Part shown: one piece after another, positions 19,001 to 26,998 of the stretch
Layout of the letters: every line of letters begins with the position of its first letter
Position numbering within the stretch: position 1 is the stretch's first letter
NCBI GenBank assembly: GCA_965262745.1
Contig: OZ253558.1
Span: 62,001-126,000, forward strand
Direction of reading: 5' to 3'
DNA: 64,000 nucleotides
Origin: JAJECS01 sp965262745
GTDB lineage: Bacteria; Chloroflexota; UBA11872
Notes under the pieces: model-generated
What the model was told of the DNA's origin: nothing
Database searches by the model: none
What the model saw: only the letters and a program-made list of their open reading frames with translations
Position numbers and translations under genes: made by a program

Positions 19001-19300
19001 ATTCTCATCCGACATAGCAAATTTATGGATGAAGAATTGGATGTGGCTACCGAAGAGTCACGTATGAATAAATGTGGTGGAAACTCTGGTGATGATGACA
19101 ACAGTGCGTATGCTTCGTTTATACATGAAATAGGTCATGTTCTAGGAGTAGGACACGGAAGGGAAGGAGATAAATTCGAACGCGGTCATCCTGCACGTGA
19201 TGTGGTGGATTCGGTGATGACCTACGAGACAGTGCCTAAATGCGCGCCCTATCCCCTGGATCTGATGCTAATCAATGCGCTGTATCAAACCAAAGAGTGA
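16061..19300 (+). CDS. Secreted FN3-repeat protein with matrixin-type metallopeptidase domain
   Basis: The 1079-aa protein has a basic N-terminus and hydrophobic signal (SAALAALGLLSVAVIGG). Several fibronectin type III domains follow, at about residues 197-290, 313-410, 417-510 and 515-620, with a TPTPTPTPT linker at ~291-303. The C-terminal region has HEIGHVLGVGH at ~1021 and a VMTY Met-turn ~28 residues after it, the HExxHxxGxxH signature of metzincin/matrixin proteases. It probably acts outside the cell, with FN3 domains binding polymers. The start is uncertain (TTG 16061 or 16064). The last ~450 codons are much less GC-rich than the rest, suggesting an acquired catalytic end. Confidence 0.85.
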   Translation: MLAPELCAEGEVGACEGRPNSLGPRQRRHRPGRSAALAALGLLSVAVIGGEEPVGAQEADSAGVGISLSDLSDYPTHLTVDGFMVDLTNLTATEEYQVTVSSDSAGLGIGGCGTALQTETVTGVAARELRFLVYACAVGEATVTAEVRRTGASSPEASISQRLTVEAIPENAIGARGQRVRAPAAGAVPKVGTPGSVPNAYFSHKYLTSVRANWGIPSDGGTPLTGFGVLFWQAGNPDHPGYANPLVLGSDVRSRNFPNLQPGTTYNFQIHACNGPDSCGIWTVPIVEVTTLPTATPTPTPTPTAGPDPVVAATPGPVRDLEITGVGDGKLTVDWEAPNNVGVPPVTRYRLHRAQHSSDTWTSVPDIAAATTHASVSGLTNGTKYDVRVQACSGDAGDDCGAWVAPVCGVPGTNTTPENVVIASVASGIRSLNVTWEAPDCVSKLTHYAVQTTEDSTAPSGPTWLPDDDAKNVVGQTFTRLDLLDVGTTYLVRLRACNASNCSSWSTAESGTPSGTPLPAPQNLDVKPLPQRRALLTWSTIVNATHYVVEVQLPGSSQWAPPDRGIPTSGTVTRPDPASPIPTEYEIDLDAVVSLGKAKRGLADESHFRFQVKARSPNFAESPASETVIIIDTPIVRANGDNRDANRMARDGKVVVTWKPIEQVISRFPAGGSYRPRYRRSDGDHSSLSWTLSDFRAYQTDNVTVDATEATIRQLLLEQVYGIQLNYDSDGSGPGPIDVFSARDAYVWPSRTSPADGDRVANMPAVNRLNDSTYTYRICTDTFAAIGETRKDEWVHLIDHAFDRWEEMLAGLVTITRLDKTANPCVSYDELASQWTEIIRERWAEVKAEVRLMYPHYNDDQISDQVRPIVTAYIDQIVAFMLPVRPIDNPDHWRELFEFRTRIGHTIAADKVINEIKLFDDTQGDIKYFIDRVVFSNLAESLRQGCWLNERDSIEDSDVLMCTESNWWIVPPLERIWSSDILIRHSKFMDEELDVATEESRMNKCGGNSGDDDNSAYASFIHEIGHVLGVGHGREGDKFERGHPARDVVDSVMTYETVPKCAPYPLDLMLINALYQTKE

Positions 19301-19313
19301 GGTACGGGGGGAA

Positions 19314-21182
19314 GTGTTAGTAATAGGAACTGAGAAACTTCGAATCAGTTGGCTGGCCGTGGTGGCGGGGCTGGTACTGGCGGGCTGTGGTGGGGAGGTG
19401 CGGTACCCCCAATTCATACGGACGTCAGCGTGCAGCGTTGCCCATGATTCGATTTATTGGCCTCCGCACACGAACATCGTGTCGTGGCATCCCGACGGCT
19501 CGGCAGTCTTTTTCAGCGTTAGCGCTCCAGCCGCTGCGATCTATCGAGTTGCGTCGGATGGGTCCCAACTGAGGCAGATCGCCGAAACGGGACCGCCGGA
19601 TGAGAATGAGGTCGGGCCGGCGACCAGCTTTAGCCTTTCCCCCGCTGGGTGGCATCTGGTCTACGCCTCCTGCGCTAATGAGACTTCGAGCAACCGCATC
19701 GAGGCGCCGCCTGGCGTCCGAGTCGAGGGGGCGCCTCCGCCGTCCTCCCAATATGATCCAGAGCTTGAGCGTGTGACAACCGAGGGCACGCACGCCAAAC
19801 GGTTGACTGAGAACGACGTGGTTGACGGCTACCCGGACTGGTCACCGGATGGCACGCGGATCGCGTTTCTCTCCAATCGGCGGGCATCCTCGGGCCTTTA
19901 CCTTCACACGATGGGGGTTGATGGTTCGGACGTGCGGTTCTTGGACGATCCCGCGTGGCTTAGCACTCCGTCCGCGGCCCAGTATCCGCCCCAATGGTCG
20001 CCAGACAGCCAGCGCCTGGCTTTCCTCGGCAGCGACGGGCTTCGGCGCCACGCCATCTACACCATCGATGCAGACGGCGCAAACAGGGAGTGGGTTACCG
20101 ACGCGGTGAGCGGGCCATCGTGGTCGCCCGACGGGCAACGGCTGGCGTTTGCCAAGCCCGATGGTAACGAGGTGGCACTCTACACCATCGCGGCGGATGG
20201 CTCGGACGCCCAGCGAGTGACGAGGATCACGGGCTGGCGCCCGCGGTACGGTGAGGCAGACCCCACCCAGGCGTGGATCGGGACTGTTGCCTGGTCGCCG
20301 AGCGGCAAGCACATCTTGCACACGTGCGGTCCGGCGATCTGCGTTGTTGACCTCGAGGAAGCACTGGTGCGCGAGATGCCGTTGGCGGCGCACTCCCGCG
20401 AGGAGCCGGCGGTGGGGGCGTGGTCGCCCGACGGCTCCCGCCTTGCGGTGGTGGATACCGGCCCTCCCACCCTCAACCGCAACTCCACCCCGGTCTTGCG
20501 CACCATGGCGCCCGACGGCTCTGAGGTGCGGACACTGGTGGTGCAGGACAAGGAGGGCCGTCTCCAAAGCGCGGCCGACTTACGACAAACCGACATCGCC
20601 GGCTGCGCTGCGGGGACGGCCGTCCCCAATCCGGCGGCTCATTCCGACCTGGTGCGCGACTGTGAAACGCTGCTGCGGGCGCGGGATGCGCTACGTGGAA
20701 CCGCCGGGCTAAATTGGACCTCCAACCGCCTCCTCGACAGGTGGGAGGGCGTGGTCGTCAGCGGGTGGCCGCGGCGACTCATCGCGATCTCCCTCAACGG
20801 GCGCGGCTTGACCGGGGAGATTCCACCGGAGTTGGCTGAACTCACGCACCTGCGGCGGCTGGAGTTGAGTGGGAACCGGCTGGGCGGCGCAATCCCGCCC
20901 GAGGTGGGCCAGTTGACACGGCTTGCGCGCTTGGACCTATCCGACAACTCGCTGACTGGAGGCATTCCGCCTGAGCTGGGTCAGTTGACGCAGCTTGCTC
21001 GGCAGGACCTTCGGGAGAACGAGTTGTCGGGTCCGATTCCGGCGGAGCTGGGCCAACTGGCCAATCTGGAGGAGTTGCAGCTCGGCGGCAATGAACTGAC
21101 CGGCTGTATCCCGGCAGCATTGCAGCAGGTTTCAAAGAACGATCTCGGTAGCCTCGGGTTGCCGGCCTGCGAGCAAGAGTGA
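19314..21182 (+). CDS. Lipoprotein with TolB-like beta-propeller and plant-type LRRs
   Basis: The start is taken at GTG 19314, preceded by a G-rich stretch, giving a lipoprotein signal (ISWLAVVAGLVLAGCGG). Residues ~30-410 hold WD40/TolB-like blades (WSPDGTRIAFLSNRR, WSPDSQRLAFLG, WSPDGQRLAFAKPDG). Then comes an LRR N-cap (DCETLLRARDALRGTAGLNW) and four to five leucine-rich repeats of the LTGEIPPELAELTHLRRLEL type. It is a surface protein, probably for binding or adhesion. It sits 13 bases after the FN3 protease gene and overlaps the next lipoprotein by one base, so the three may be co-transcribed. ATG 19275 would overlap the upstream gene and spoil the signal peptide. Confidence 0.85.
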   Translation: MLVIGTEKLRISWLAVVAGLVLAGCGGEVRYPQFIRTSACSVAHDSIYWPPHTNIVSWHPDGSAVFFSVSAPAAAIYRVASDGSQLRQIAETGPPDENEVGPATSFSLSPAGWHLVYASCANETSSNRIEAPPGVRVEGAPPPSSQYDPELERVTTEGTHAKRLTENDVVDGYPDWSPDGTRIAFLSNRRASSGLYLHTMGVDGSDVRFLDDPAWLSTPSAAQYPPQWSPDSQRLAFLGSDGLRRHAIYTIDADGANREWVTDAVSGPSWSPDGQRLAFAKPDGNEVALYTIAADGSDAQRVTRITGWRPRYGEADPTQAWIGTVAWSPSGKHILHTCGPAICVVDLEEALVREMPLAAHSREEPAVGAWSPDGSRLAVVDTGPPTLNRNSTPVLRTMAPDGSEVRTLVVQDKEGRLQSAADLRQTDIAGCAAGTAVPNPAAHSDLVRDCETLLRARDALRGTAGLNWTSNRLLDRWEGVVVSGWPRRLIAISLNGRGLTGEIPPELAELTHLRRLELSGNRLGGAIPPEVGQLTRLARLDLSDNSLTGGIPPELGQLTQLARQDLRENELSGPIPAELGQLANLEELQLGGNELTGCIPAALQQVSKNDLGSLGLPACEQE

Positions 21183-22678
21183 TGCGTCGCCCAGTCCGGG
21201 GCAGTGCCCAATTGGGCGCCGCGCGGGGTATTCGCCGGCGGGTAGCTCGCGCCGGGTTGGTCGGACTCCTGGGGATATCCATGTTGCTGGTGATGGCGGG
21301 CTGCGCCGACCGTGCAACGGGCCGTGGAGACTGGTCGTCGCCCCCAGCGCCTGCGTCGGCACCTGGGGCGGGGCCAGTGCGAGTTCAAGATCGCATTGCT
21401 GCGAGTGAGGCTACGCCTCCGGCCGACCCTTACTCCGGCTCCCCGACATCCCGTGAACACACCGTTTCCGAGCTTATCAGCGCTGGCGCAAGTCGCGGGC
21501 TGCGTACCGCCAATGCAACTGATCAGTCTCACGGCGGCGCCAGCGTTGAACGGTCGATCGAGATCCGCGGCGCGGCGACGGTGGAGGAGGTGTTGGAGCA
21601 GGGGCTGGGGCTCGCGGGCGCGTCACCGGTGCACCTGGCGGTGCGGGGAACGGCGGAGGCCGACACGGTGCGGTGCGCGTGGCGAGGGATCGCGCAGACG
21701 GCGGCCCAGCGAGAGCGTGACATTCGCTTCTGGCTGCGGCTGGGGACGGATGACGAGATTCCGCCTGTGGCGCTCTTGGAGATTCTGTTCACGGTCATTC
21801 TCAATAACGTGAACCCCGAGTACCGGGAGACGGCGAAGGCCAACTTCCTGGCGATCGCGCGAGGCGGGTTGTCGGAGGAGTACCTGTTCCTGACGTGCTT
21901 CGCGGACTACGCGGTGACGTCGTACGTGCTGGGCACGGGGACGACGCCGGGGACGGTGACGGTGGCGTACGACAACCGGGGCGAGGCCTGGTCGTACGAG
22001 CTGTACCGGCGGGAGCACGACGCGGGGACGTACGGCAGTGATGCGTTGCAGACGCGGGGCGACTACGAGGCCTCGCTGCAGGACCTCGTGGTGGCGGCGG
22101 AGGAAGCGTTGGCGGCCGAGATCGGGGGCCGGGAGCGGATCGTGTTCCTGGCGCCGATGGGCGCGCACCACGCGATTGCCTTCGAAGCGTGGCAGGCGGT
22201 GGCGCACTGGGACGTGGAGACGGTGGACGGCACGGTCAACGCGGTGCGGGTGGGAGCGCCCGAGGGCGACCCGGAGCACACGCAAACGCTGGCGAACCTG
22301 ACCAGCCGGATTACTACCGCCGCAGCCAGCGACGCGCACGCGACGACGCGCATCGCCAACGTCACCGGCCTGCAAGCGCACTACCGCACCATGGGCGCCT
22401 ACGGCGACATCACGCCGGGGGACGGGCAGACGACCACCTTCACGCCGGCGCAGCCGCCGGCGGCGCCGACGTGTACCAACGGCACGGCGGTGACGACGCC
22501 CAACGACAACCGGGGCTTGGTGCAAGACTGCGAGACGCTGCTGGCGGCGAAGGACGGGTTGCGCGGCACGGCCACGCTGGACTGGGCCACGAGCACGGCC
22601 GTGAGCAGCTGGGAAGGGATCACCACCGGCGGCACGCCGAGCCGGGTGACATTCGCGTTCCCAGACGGGCATCCATAA
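21182..22678 (+). CDS. Lipoprotein, C-terminal LRR domain truncated
   Basis: ATG 21182 overlaps the upstream stop (TGATG). A lipoprotein signal (GLLGISMLLVMAGCAD) is followed by a ~350-residue domain I do not recognise, with LRLGTDDEIPPVALLEILFT, a section around YLFLTCFADYAVTSYVLG, and a C-rich region. The last 60 residues repeat the LRR N-cap of the preceding gene (DCETLLAAKDGLRGTATLDW, then WEGITTGGTPSRVTF). The LRRs that should follow are absent: the frame ends in FPDGHP within about ten residues. It looks 3'-truncated by deletion or recombination, but remains an intact secreted lipoprotein otherwise. Confidence 0.8.
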   Translation: MRRPVRGSAQLGAARGIRRRVARAGLVGLLGISMLLVMAGCADRATGRGDWSSPPAPASAPGAGPVRVQDRIAASEATPPADPYSGSPTSREHTVSELISAGASRGLRTANATDQSHGGASVERSIEIRGAATVEEVLEQGLGLAGASPVHLAVRGTAEADTVRCAWRGIAQTAAQRERDIRFWLRLGTDDEIPPVALLEILFTVILNNVNPEYRETAKANFLAIARGGLSEEYLFLTCFADYAVTSYVLGTGTTPGTVTVAYDNRGEAWSYELYRREHDAGTYGSDALQTRGDYEASLQDLVVAAEEALAAEIGGRERIVFLAPMGAHHAIAFEAWQAVAHWDVETVDGTVNAVRVGAPEGDPEHTQTLANLTSRITTAAASDAHATTRIANVTGLQAHYRTMGAYGDITPGDGQTTTFTPAQPPAAPTCTNGTAVTTPNDNRGLVQDCETLLAAKDGLRGTATLDWATSTAVSSWEGITTGGTPSRVTFAFPDGHP

Positions 22679-22729
22679 GCCATAATCAATCACCATCCGC
22701 CGACTCGGTTCCCAACGAGGCAGGGTCAC

Positions 22730-23863
22730 ATGGCAACGGTTTCCCCGAACGTGGCGCAAGTTCCGCGGCTTACGTCCGATCAGATCGCTCAGTTCAAGCG
22801 CGATGGCTTCCTGGTGCTGCCGGCGGTGCTCGATCCCGAGCTCTGCCGCCAGACCCGTGAGCAGATGTGGGAGTTGATTGCGGAGTATCGCCCCAGCATG
22901 AAGCGGGACGACCCCGCCACCTGGCTGCCGTTCTCTGATGAGGAGAAGGCGAGCCAGCAGCGGCCCGAGGGCGGCGGCGATCCGTATTTCGGCGGTGGCG
23001 GGCACCGTCTCTACGTGCGTAACGGGGCCGAAGAGCTGCTGCTCGACCTGGCGCCCCGCGCGGTGTGGGACATCGCCGAGCAGCTGCTGGGCAAGGGCGA
23101 GGTCGTGTGGCCCGGCGGCCTTGACGAGACCAACACCACCGTCGGCCCGGCTCTCTTGACCGAAGACACGATTACGAGCATGCAGGTCCACCTGGGTCCC
23201 GAGGCCGAGAATTGGCTCGGCAAGGCCACGCGCAAGACCGAGCGGGTGCGGTTGCCAAAGACCGGTCCCGTCTGGGCCACCGCACAGGGATCGCGCGGTC
23301 TCTACTGCACGCTGCCGAACAGCCCGGGTGGCCGCGTCAATAAATATCCGTATGCCAAGGTCCAGCCGAGTCCGAAGTACCCCTCGGCCCACGCGGCGGA
23401 GGGCATGTATGAGAGCCGGCGGCGGCTCCAGATCGCGGCCTACTACGACGACCTGCCGCTCGGCGCGGGCGGCCTGCACCTGTGGCCCGGCAGCCACCGG
23501 CGAATCTGGGACCAGTGGTCCGCGATGCACCGCGGCGACATTCCGTCCAATAGCGACTGGCTGAGCCTGCGGCATTCCGCCGGTAAGTTCGACGGCTACG
23601 TCACGCCGCCGATCTCGGAGATCAAGGACGACACTCCGCCCACGGATACCCACGGACCCTGCGGCTCCGTGGTTCTGTGGCACGCCAACATGCTGCACAT
23701 GGCGGGACAGAACGCCAGCAGCGACGTCATCCGTCAGGCCACGATCTACGCCTATGACAAGACCGAGGAGTCCATGCCGGACGAGGTCGCGCTGGCCTAC
23801 CCGGACGGCGACATGTGGCGCGACTGGTCCGACCAAGTGCGCGCGATCGAACCGGCAAGCTAG
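22730..23863 (+). CDS. PhyH-type Fe(II)/2-oxoglutarate oxygenase-like enzyme, paralogue 1
   Basis: The 377-aa protein matches the phytanoyl-CoA dioxygenase family: FKRDGFLVLPAVLDPELC at the N-terminus, the jelly-roll strand AAYYDDLPLGAGGL then LWPGSH, the distal iron ligand in LWHANMLHMAG, and the 2OG-binding arginine in VIRQATIYAY. At the position where relatives have the H-x-D iron ligands, it has A-H-A-A-E-G (His221, Ala223, Glu224). Loss of the aspartate is typical of Fe/2OG halogenases, although Glu224 could still bind iron. A paralogue lies at 57712-58791 with the same peculiarity. It acts in the cytoplasm; substrate unknown. The start is ATG 22730, with a strong hairpin after the gene. 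Confidence 0.88.
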   Translation: MATVSPNVAQVPRLTSDQIAQFKRDGFLVLPAVLDPELCRQTREQMWELIAEYRPSMKRDDPATWLPFSDEEKASQQRPEGGGDPYFGGGGHRLYVRNGAEELLLDLAPRAVWDIAEQLLGKGEVVWPGGLDETNTTVGPALLTEDTITSMQVHLGPEAENWLGKATRKTERVRLPKTGPVWATAQGSRGLYCTLPNSPGGRVNKYPYAKVQPSPKYPSAHAAEGMYESRRRLQIAAYYDDLPLGAGGLHLWPGSHRRIWDQWSAMHRGDIPSNSDWLSLRHSAGKFDGYVTPPISEIKDDTPPTDTHGPCGSVVLWHANMLHMAGQNASSDVIRQATIYAYDKTEESMPDEVALAYPDGDMWRDWSDQVRAIEPAS

Positions 23864-23878
23864 AGCGGCCGTCGTGAG

Positions 23879-23910
23879 GACGCAGGCCACCCGAGGCGGT
23901 GGCCTGCGTC
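23879..23910 (+). terminator. Strong hairpin after PhyH-type gene
   Basis: A perfect 13-bp stem (GACGCAGGCCACC with GGTGGCCTGCGTC) and a 6-base loop lie 15 bases after the stop codon. There is no T-run, so it may be a U-less terminator or an mRNA 3' stabiliser. Confidence 0.6.
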
Positions 23911-23944
23911 GCCGTCTGGGCGGTGCACGTCGGACCGGTAGCCC

Positions 23945-25786
23945 ATGACGGTGACGACGTTCCTGGGAGACGAAAGCCCGCGGCAACGGCCGGCGTTTGC
24001 CGCGCGCCCGGTCGTGATGGGCACGCGCGGCGTGGTGACCTCGGGCCACTATCTGGCCACGGCCGCCGGCTTCCGCATCATGGAGCAGGGCGGCAATGCC
24101 ATCGACGCCGCCGCGGCGATGTGCTTTTGCCTGAACCTGCTTGAGCCGCAGAGCAACGGGCTGGCCGGCGAAGTGCCGACGCTGATCTACTCGGCGCGGG
24201 AACGCAAGGTCCACGCGCTGAGCGGCATGGGCTGGTCGCCGCAAGCCTTCACCATCGACTGGTGCCGGGAGCACGGCATCGACCTGATTCCGGGCGACGG
24301 CTATCTGCCGGCGTGCGTGCCCGCCGTGGTCGGCACCTGGGCGGCGGCCGTGGCGCGCTTCGGGACCATGAGCTTCGGCGAAATTCTCCAGCCCGCCATC
24401 GAGCTTGCCGAGAACGGCTACCCCGTCTACCAGGGGCTGCACGACGCCCTGGCGAACAACCAAGCCAAGTACACCGAGCTCTATCCCAGTACCGGTGAGG
24501 TCTACTTGCCCTCGGGACAGGCCCCCGATGTCGGCGCCCTGCATCGCAATCCCGCCTGGGCCGAAACCTTGCGAATCCTATGCCGCGCCGAGCACGCGTC
24601 CGCGCCCGGCGGACGCGTGGCCGGAATCGAGGCCGCGCGCGACGCGTTCTACAAGGGCGAGATCGCCGAGCGCATCATCGACTTCATCACTGCCAACCCG
24701 GTCGAAGACGCAAGCGGAGCGGCTCACGCCGGCCTGCTGACCTATGAAGACTTCACCGAATGGGAGGCAGACTTCGAAGAGCCTGTCGGCCTGAACTACC
24801 ACGGCCTGGATGTCTTCAAGTGCTCCAGCTGGACCCAAGGCCCGGTGTTCTTGCAGCAGCTTTCGCTGCTGGCAGAGTTCGATCTGGCGGCGATGGGCCA
24901 CAACTCGGCGGAGTACCTGCACACGGTGACCGAGTGCGCCAAGCTGGCCTTCGCCGACCGCGAGGCCTACTACGGCGACCCTCGCTTCGACGACGTGCCG
25001 TTCGATCAGCTGCTCTCGAAGGACTATGCCGCCCAGCGCTGCGGGCTGGTTGGTGAGCAGGCGTCCCTCGAGATGCGGCCTGGCGATCTCGGGGACGGCG
25101 TACCGGCATATGCCACGGTCGACGTGGCCGAGGACAACCGCCGGGCGCTGCAGTTGGAGGCCCGCGAGGTTCGCGACCTTGGCCTCGGCCACGCCCATTT
25201 GGGCGACACCACCCACCTGGACGCCGTGGACCGCGAGGGCAACATGGTGGCGGCCACTCCGAGCGGCGGCTGGCTGGGCACGTCGCCGGTGATCCGCGGG
25301 CTGGGGTTTCCGATTGGCACGCGCGGACAGATGTTCTATCTCAACCCGGCGCGGCCCAACGCACTGGCCCCGCGCAAGCGGCCTCGCGCCACGCTCACGC
25401 CGTCGCTGGTGATGCGCGACGGCGAGCCGTTCATGGTCTTCGGCACGCCGGGCGGCGACAGCCAGGACCAGTGGATGCTGCAGTTCTTCCTCAACCGCAC
25501 CCACTTCGGCATGAGCCTGCAAGAAGCGCTGGACGCGCCCACGGTGCACTCGGTGCACTTCCCGTCGTCCTTCTACCCGCGCTCCGCCTACCCGGGACGC
25601 GTGGTGGCCGAGGGCCGCATCGGCAGCGACATCGTGGCTGAGCTCGAAAGCCGTGGCCACGAGATGGAAATCACCGGCGACTGGGCCAACGGCAAGCCGA
25701 TGGGCATCCAATATGGAGGCCCGAATGGCGTCATCGCGGGCGCGGTTTCCTCAAAGGGCACTATCGGCTACGCGCTGGGCTGGTGA
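23945..25786 (+). CDS. Gamma-glutamyltransferase family protein
   Basis: The 613-aa protein has the GGT large-subunit start (GVVTSGHYLATAAGFRIMEQ, GGNAIDAAAA) and the autoprocessing site GDTTHLDAVDREGN, where Thr422 would be the new N-terminal nucleophile of the small subunit. SGG, GLGFPIGTRG and RPRATLTPSLV with GTPGGDSQ form the small-subunit substrate pocket. No signal peptide is visible, so it is probably cytoplasmic, unlike the E. coli enzyme. GGT-family members hydrolyse gamma-glutamyl amides such as glutathione, or act as amidases/cephalosporin acylases. The start ATG 23945 has no good ribosome site. It follows the PhyH-type gene on the same strand, separated by a hairpin. Confidence 0.9.
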   Translation: MTVTTFLGDESPRQRPAFAARPVVMGTRGVVTSGHYLATAAGFRIMEQGGNAIDAAAAMCFCLNLLEPQSNGLAGEVPTLIYSARERKVHALSGMGWSPQAFTIDWCREHGIDLIPGDGYLPACVPAVVGTWAAAVARFGTMSFGEILQPAIELAENGYPVYQGLHDALANNQAKYTELYPSTGEVYLPSGQAPDVGALHRNPAWAETLRILCRAEHASAPGGRVAGIEAARDAFYKGEIAERIIDFITANPVEDASGAAHAGLLTYEDFTEWEADFEEPVGLNYHGLDVFKCSSWTQGPVFLQQLSLLAEFDLAAMGHNSAEYLHTVTECAKLAFADREAYYGDPRFDDVPFDQLLSKDYAAQRCGLVGEQASLEMRPGDLGDGVPAYATVDVAEDNRRALQLEAREVRDLGLGHAHLGDTTHLDAVDREGNMVAATPSGGWLGTSPVIRGLGFPIGTRGQMFYLNPARPNALAPRKRPRATLTPSLVMRDGEPFMVFGTPGGDSQDQWMLQFFLNRTHFGMSLQEALDAPTVHSVHFPSSFYPRSAYPGRVVAEGRIGSDIVAELESRGHEMEITGDWANGKPMGIQYGGPNGVIAGAVSSKGTIGYALGW

Positions 25787-26054
25787 TAACGCTGCCCTCT
25801 GATCCCCTGTCCCTCGAGGAGGGCTCTGCACAAATATGGATTTGTAGGGGTGCCCCTTGTGGGCGCCCGCTCCACCGGTGACCAGGGCAGCCACAAGGGC
25901 TGCCCCTACAGTGATTGACGGTTGCGCAAGAGTCTCTCGATGGGAGAGAGATAGGGTGAGGGTGTCAGCTGCCGATCTCATCTGGCACGACGCGATCCGC
26001 TCCCCAATTCAGACCGCCCACGCAGGGATAGGAGTGCTGTGCCGAGCGCATGGA
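25787..26054. other. Spacer between convergent genes, repeat-rich
   Basis: The spacer contains a palindromic repeat (25843-25910) and, at about 25935-25965, a sequence (GGGAGAGAGATAGGGTGAGGG) resembling the complement of the CCCTCACCCTAGCCCTCTCCC palindrome found at 41399 and 41691. There is no gene. Confidence 0.6.
25843..25910. repeat. Imperfect palindromic dispersed repeat (MITE-like)
   Basis: The 26-bp arms TGTAGGGGTGCCCCTTGTGG... and the complement of ...CCACAAGGGCTGCCCCTACA match at 21 of 26 positions, with a 16-base centre. No coding potential. The form resembles small non-autonomous repeats common between genes in Chloroflexota and cyanobacteria. Confidence 0.7.
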
Positions 26055-26843
26055 TCAGCCCCCGGTCCGGCGGGCGGCGGTGAGCAACTCCAGCAGCCGC
26101 TCGCGCGCGGCGTGCTGCATGGCCACGCGCGTGGACAGCTCGATCCGGCCCGGTGTCTCGGTGGTCATGCCCGACCGCATGCCCCGCGAGTACAGATAGA
26201 ACGGCAGCGGCCACTCGCCGTCCTCCATGTACTCCTGAAACGCCTCCTCCCGCGTTCGGCCTTCGCCGACCGAGATCAGGCCGGCGGCGACCGGCGTCTC
26301 GTCGACTTCTGACTTGCCGGTCACCGGCCCACGCCGGGCTACCGCCTGGACGATTTCGGGATGCCACGCGCGGTCTTCGAGAAAGGCGTAGACGTAGAAC
26401 CCGTCTTCCTCGGGGTCCTCATGAGCGTCGATGAAGGCGTCGAACGCGTCGTCCTTGACCATGGCCCGCAGCGTGCGCACTTCCGGCACCTCGTCGCGGT
26501 CGTAGCGACGGTTGATGTCGATGCCGTCGGCGTTCTCGCGGGTCCCAAGCGTGAAGCCGGTGGGATTCACACAGGGGAAAACGCTGAACGCGATGGCCGG
26601 GTGGTCGGCCCAGCCTCGCCCTTCCAGGAATTCCAGCACCGATATCACGCCGGCGGGCTCGTCGCCGTGGACGCCGCCAAACAGCCCCACGTGTGCGAGC
26701 GCCGGAACCCGCGGGACCACGTCCACGCGCAGCAGGTCGAGGCCAAGCTCGACGACCGGGTGTCGCGTCAGCCTGAGTTCCGGCGCGTCGGATGCCGCGA
26801 CGACCCGCGCGACGATCTCGTCATAGCTTGCTGGCGGCTGCAT
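26055..26843 (-). CDS. M14-like (succinylglutamate desuccinylase/aspartoacylase-type) hydrolase
   Basis: The 262-aa protein has the zinc motif GGVHGDEPAG (H-x-x-E), the substrate-carboxylate motif DGIDINRRYD (N-R-R), and a downstream DAHEDPEEDGFYVYAF supplying the third zinc ligand. Lengths and motifs fit the AstE/AspA branch of the M14 carboxypeptidase clan, which removes acyl or peptidyl groups from amino acids. There is no signal peptide. ATG 26843 is the start. It is convergent with GGT; both would act on amino-acid conjugates. The exact substrate cannot be told. Confidence 0.8.
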   Translation of the reverse strand: MQPPASYDEIVARVVAASDAPELRLTRHPVVELGLDLLRVDVVPRVPALAHVGLFGGVHGDEPAGVISVLEFLEGRGWADHPAIAFSVFPCVNPTGFTLGTRENADGIDINRRYDRDEVPEVRTLRAMVKDDAFDAFIDAHEDPEEDGFYVYAFLEDRAWHPEIVQAVARRGPVTGKSEVDETPVAAGLISVGEGRTREEAFQEYMEDGEWPLPFYLYSRGMRSGMTTETPGRIELSTRVAMQHAARERLLELLTAARRTGG

Positions 26844-26927
26844 TGATTCCTCTCGGCGGCGGCCTCGAAGCCTAACTGTTGCGCCCGCGAGACTCGGTTA
26901 CAAAAATTCCCCTGCGGGAGATGCGGA

Positions 26928-26970
26928 CCCCTTCGTGGTGAGCCTGTCGAACCACGCCCTTCGATAAACT
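26928..26970. repeat. Dispersed hairpin repeat of the TTCGACAGGCTCACC type
   Basis: CCCTTCGTGGTGAGCCTGTCGAACCACG is the widely dispersed bacterial repeat of this type, immediately followed by CCCTTCGATAAACTCGCAG, a decayed relative. The related copy at 43125-43157 is a better palindrome. Lies just after the VOC gene. Confidence 0.6.
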
Positions 26971-26998
26971 CGCAGTCCGCTCCGCGGCCCTGCCCGCG

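Noticed and set aside
21623..24544. 973-codon minus-strand open frame
   Set aside because: It spans parts of three well-supported plus-strand genes (LRR lipoprotein, PhyH-type, GGT); composition is that of a GC-rich shadow frame.
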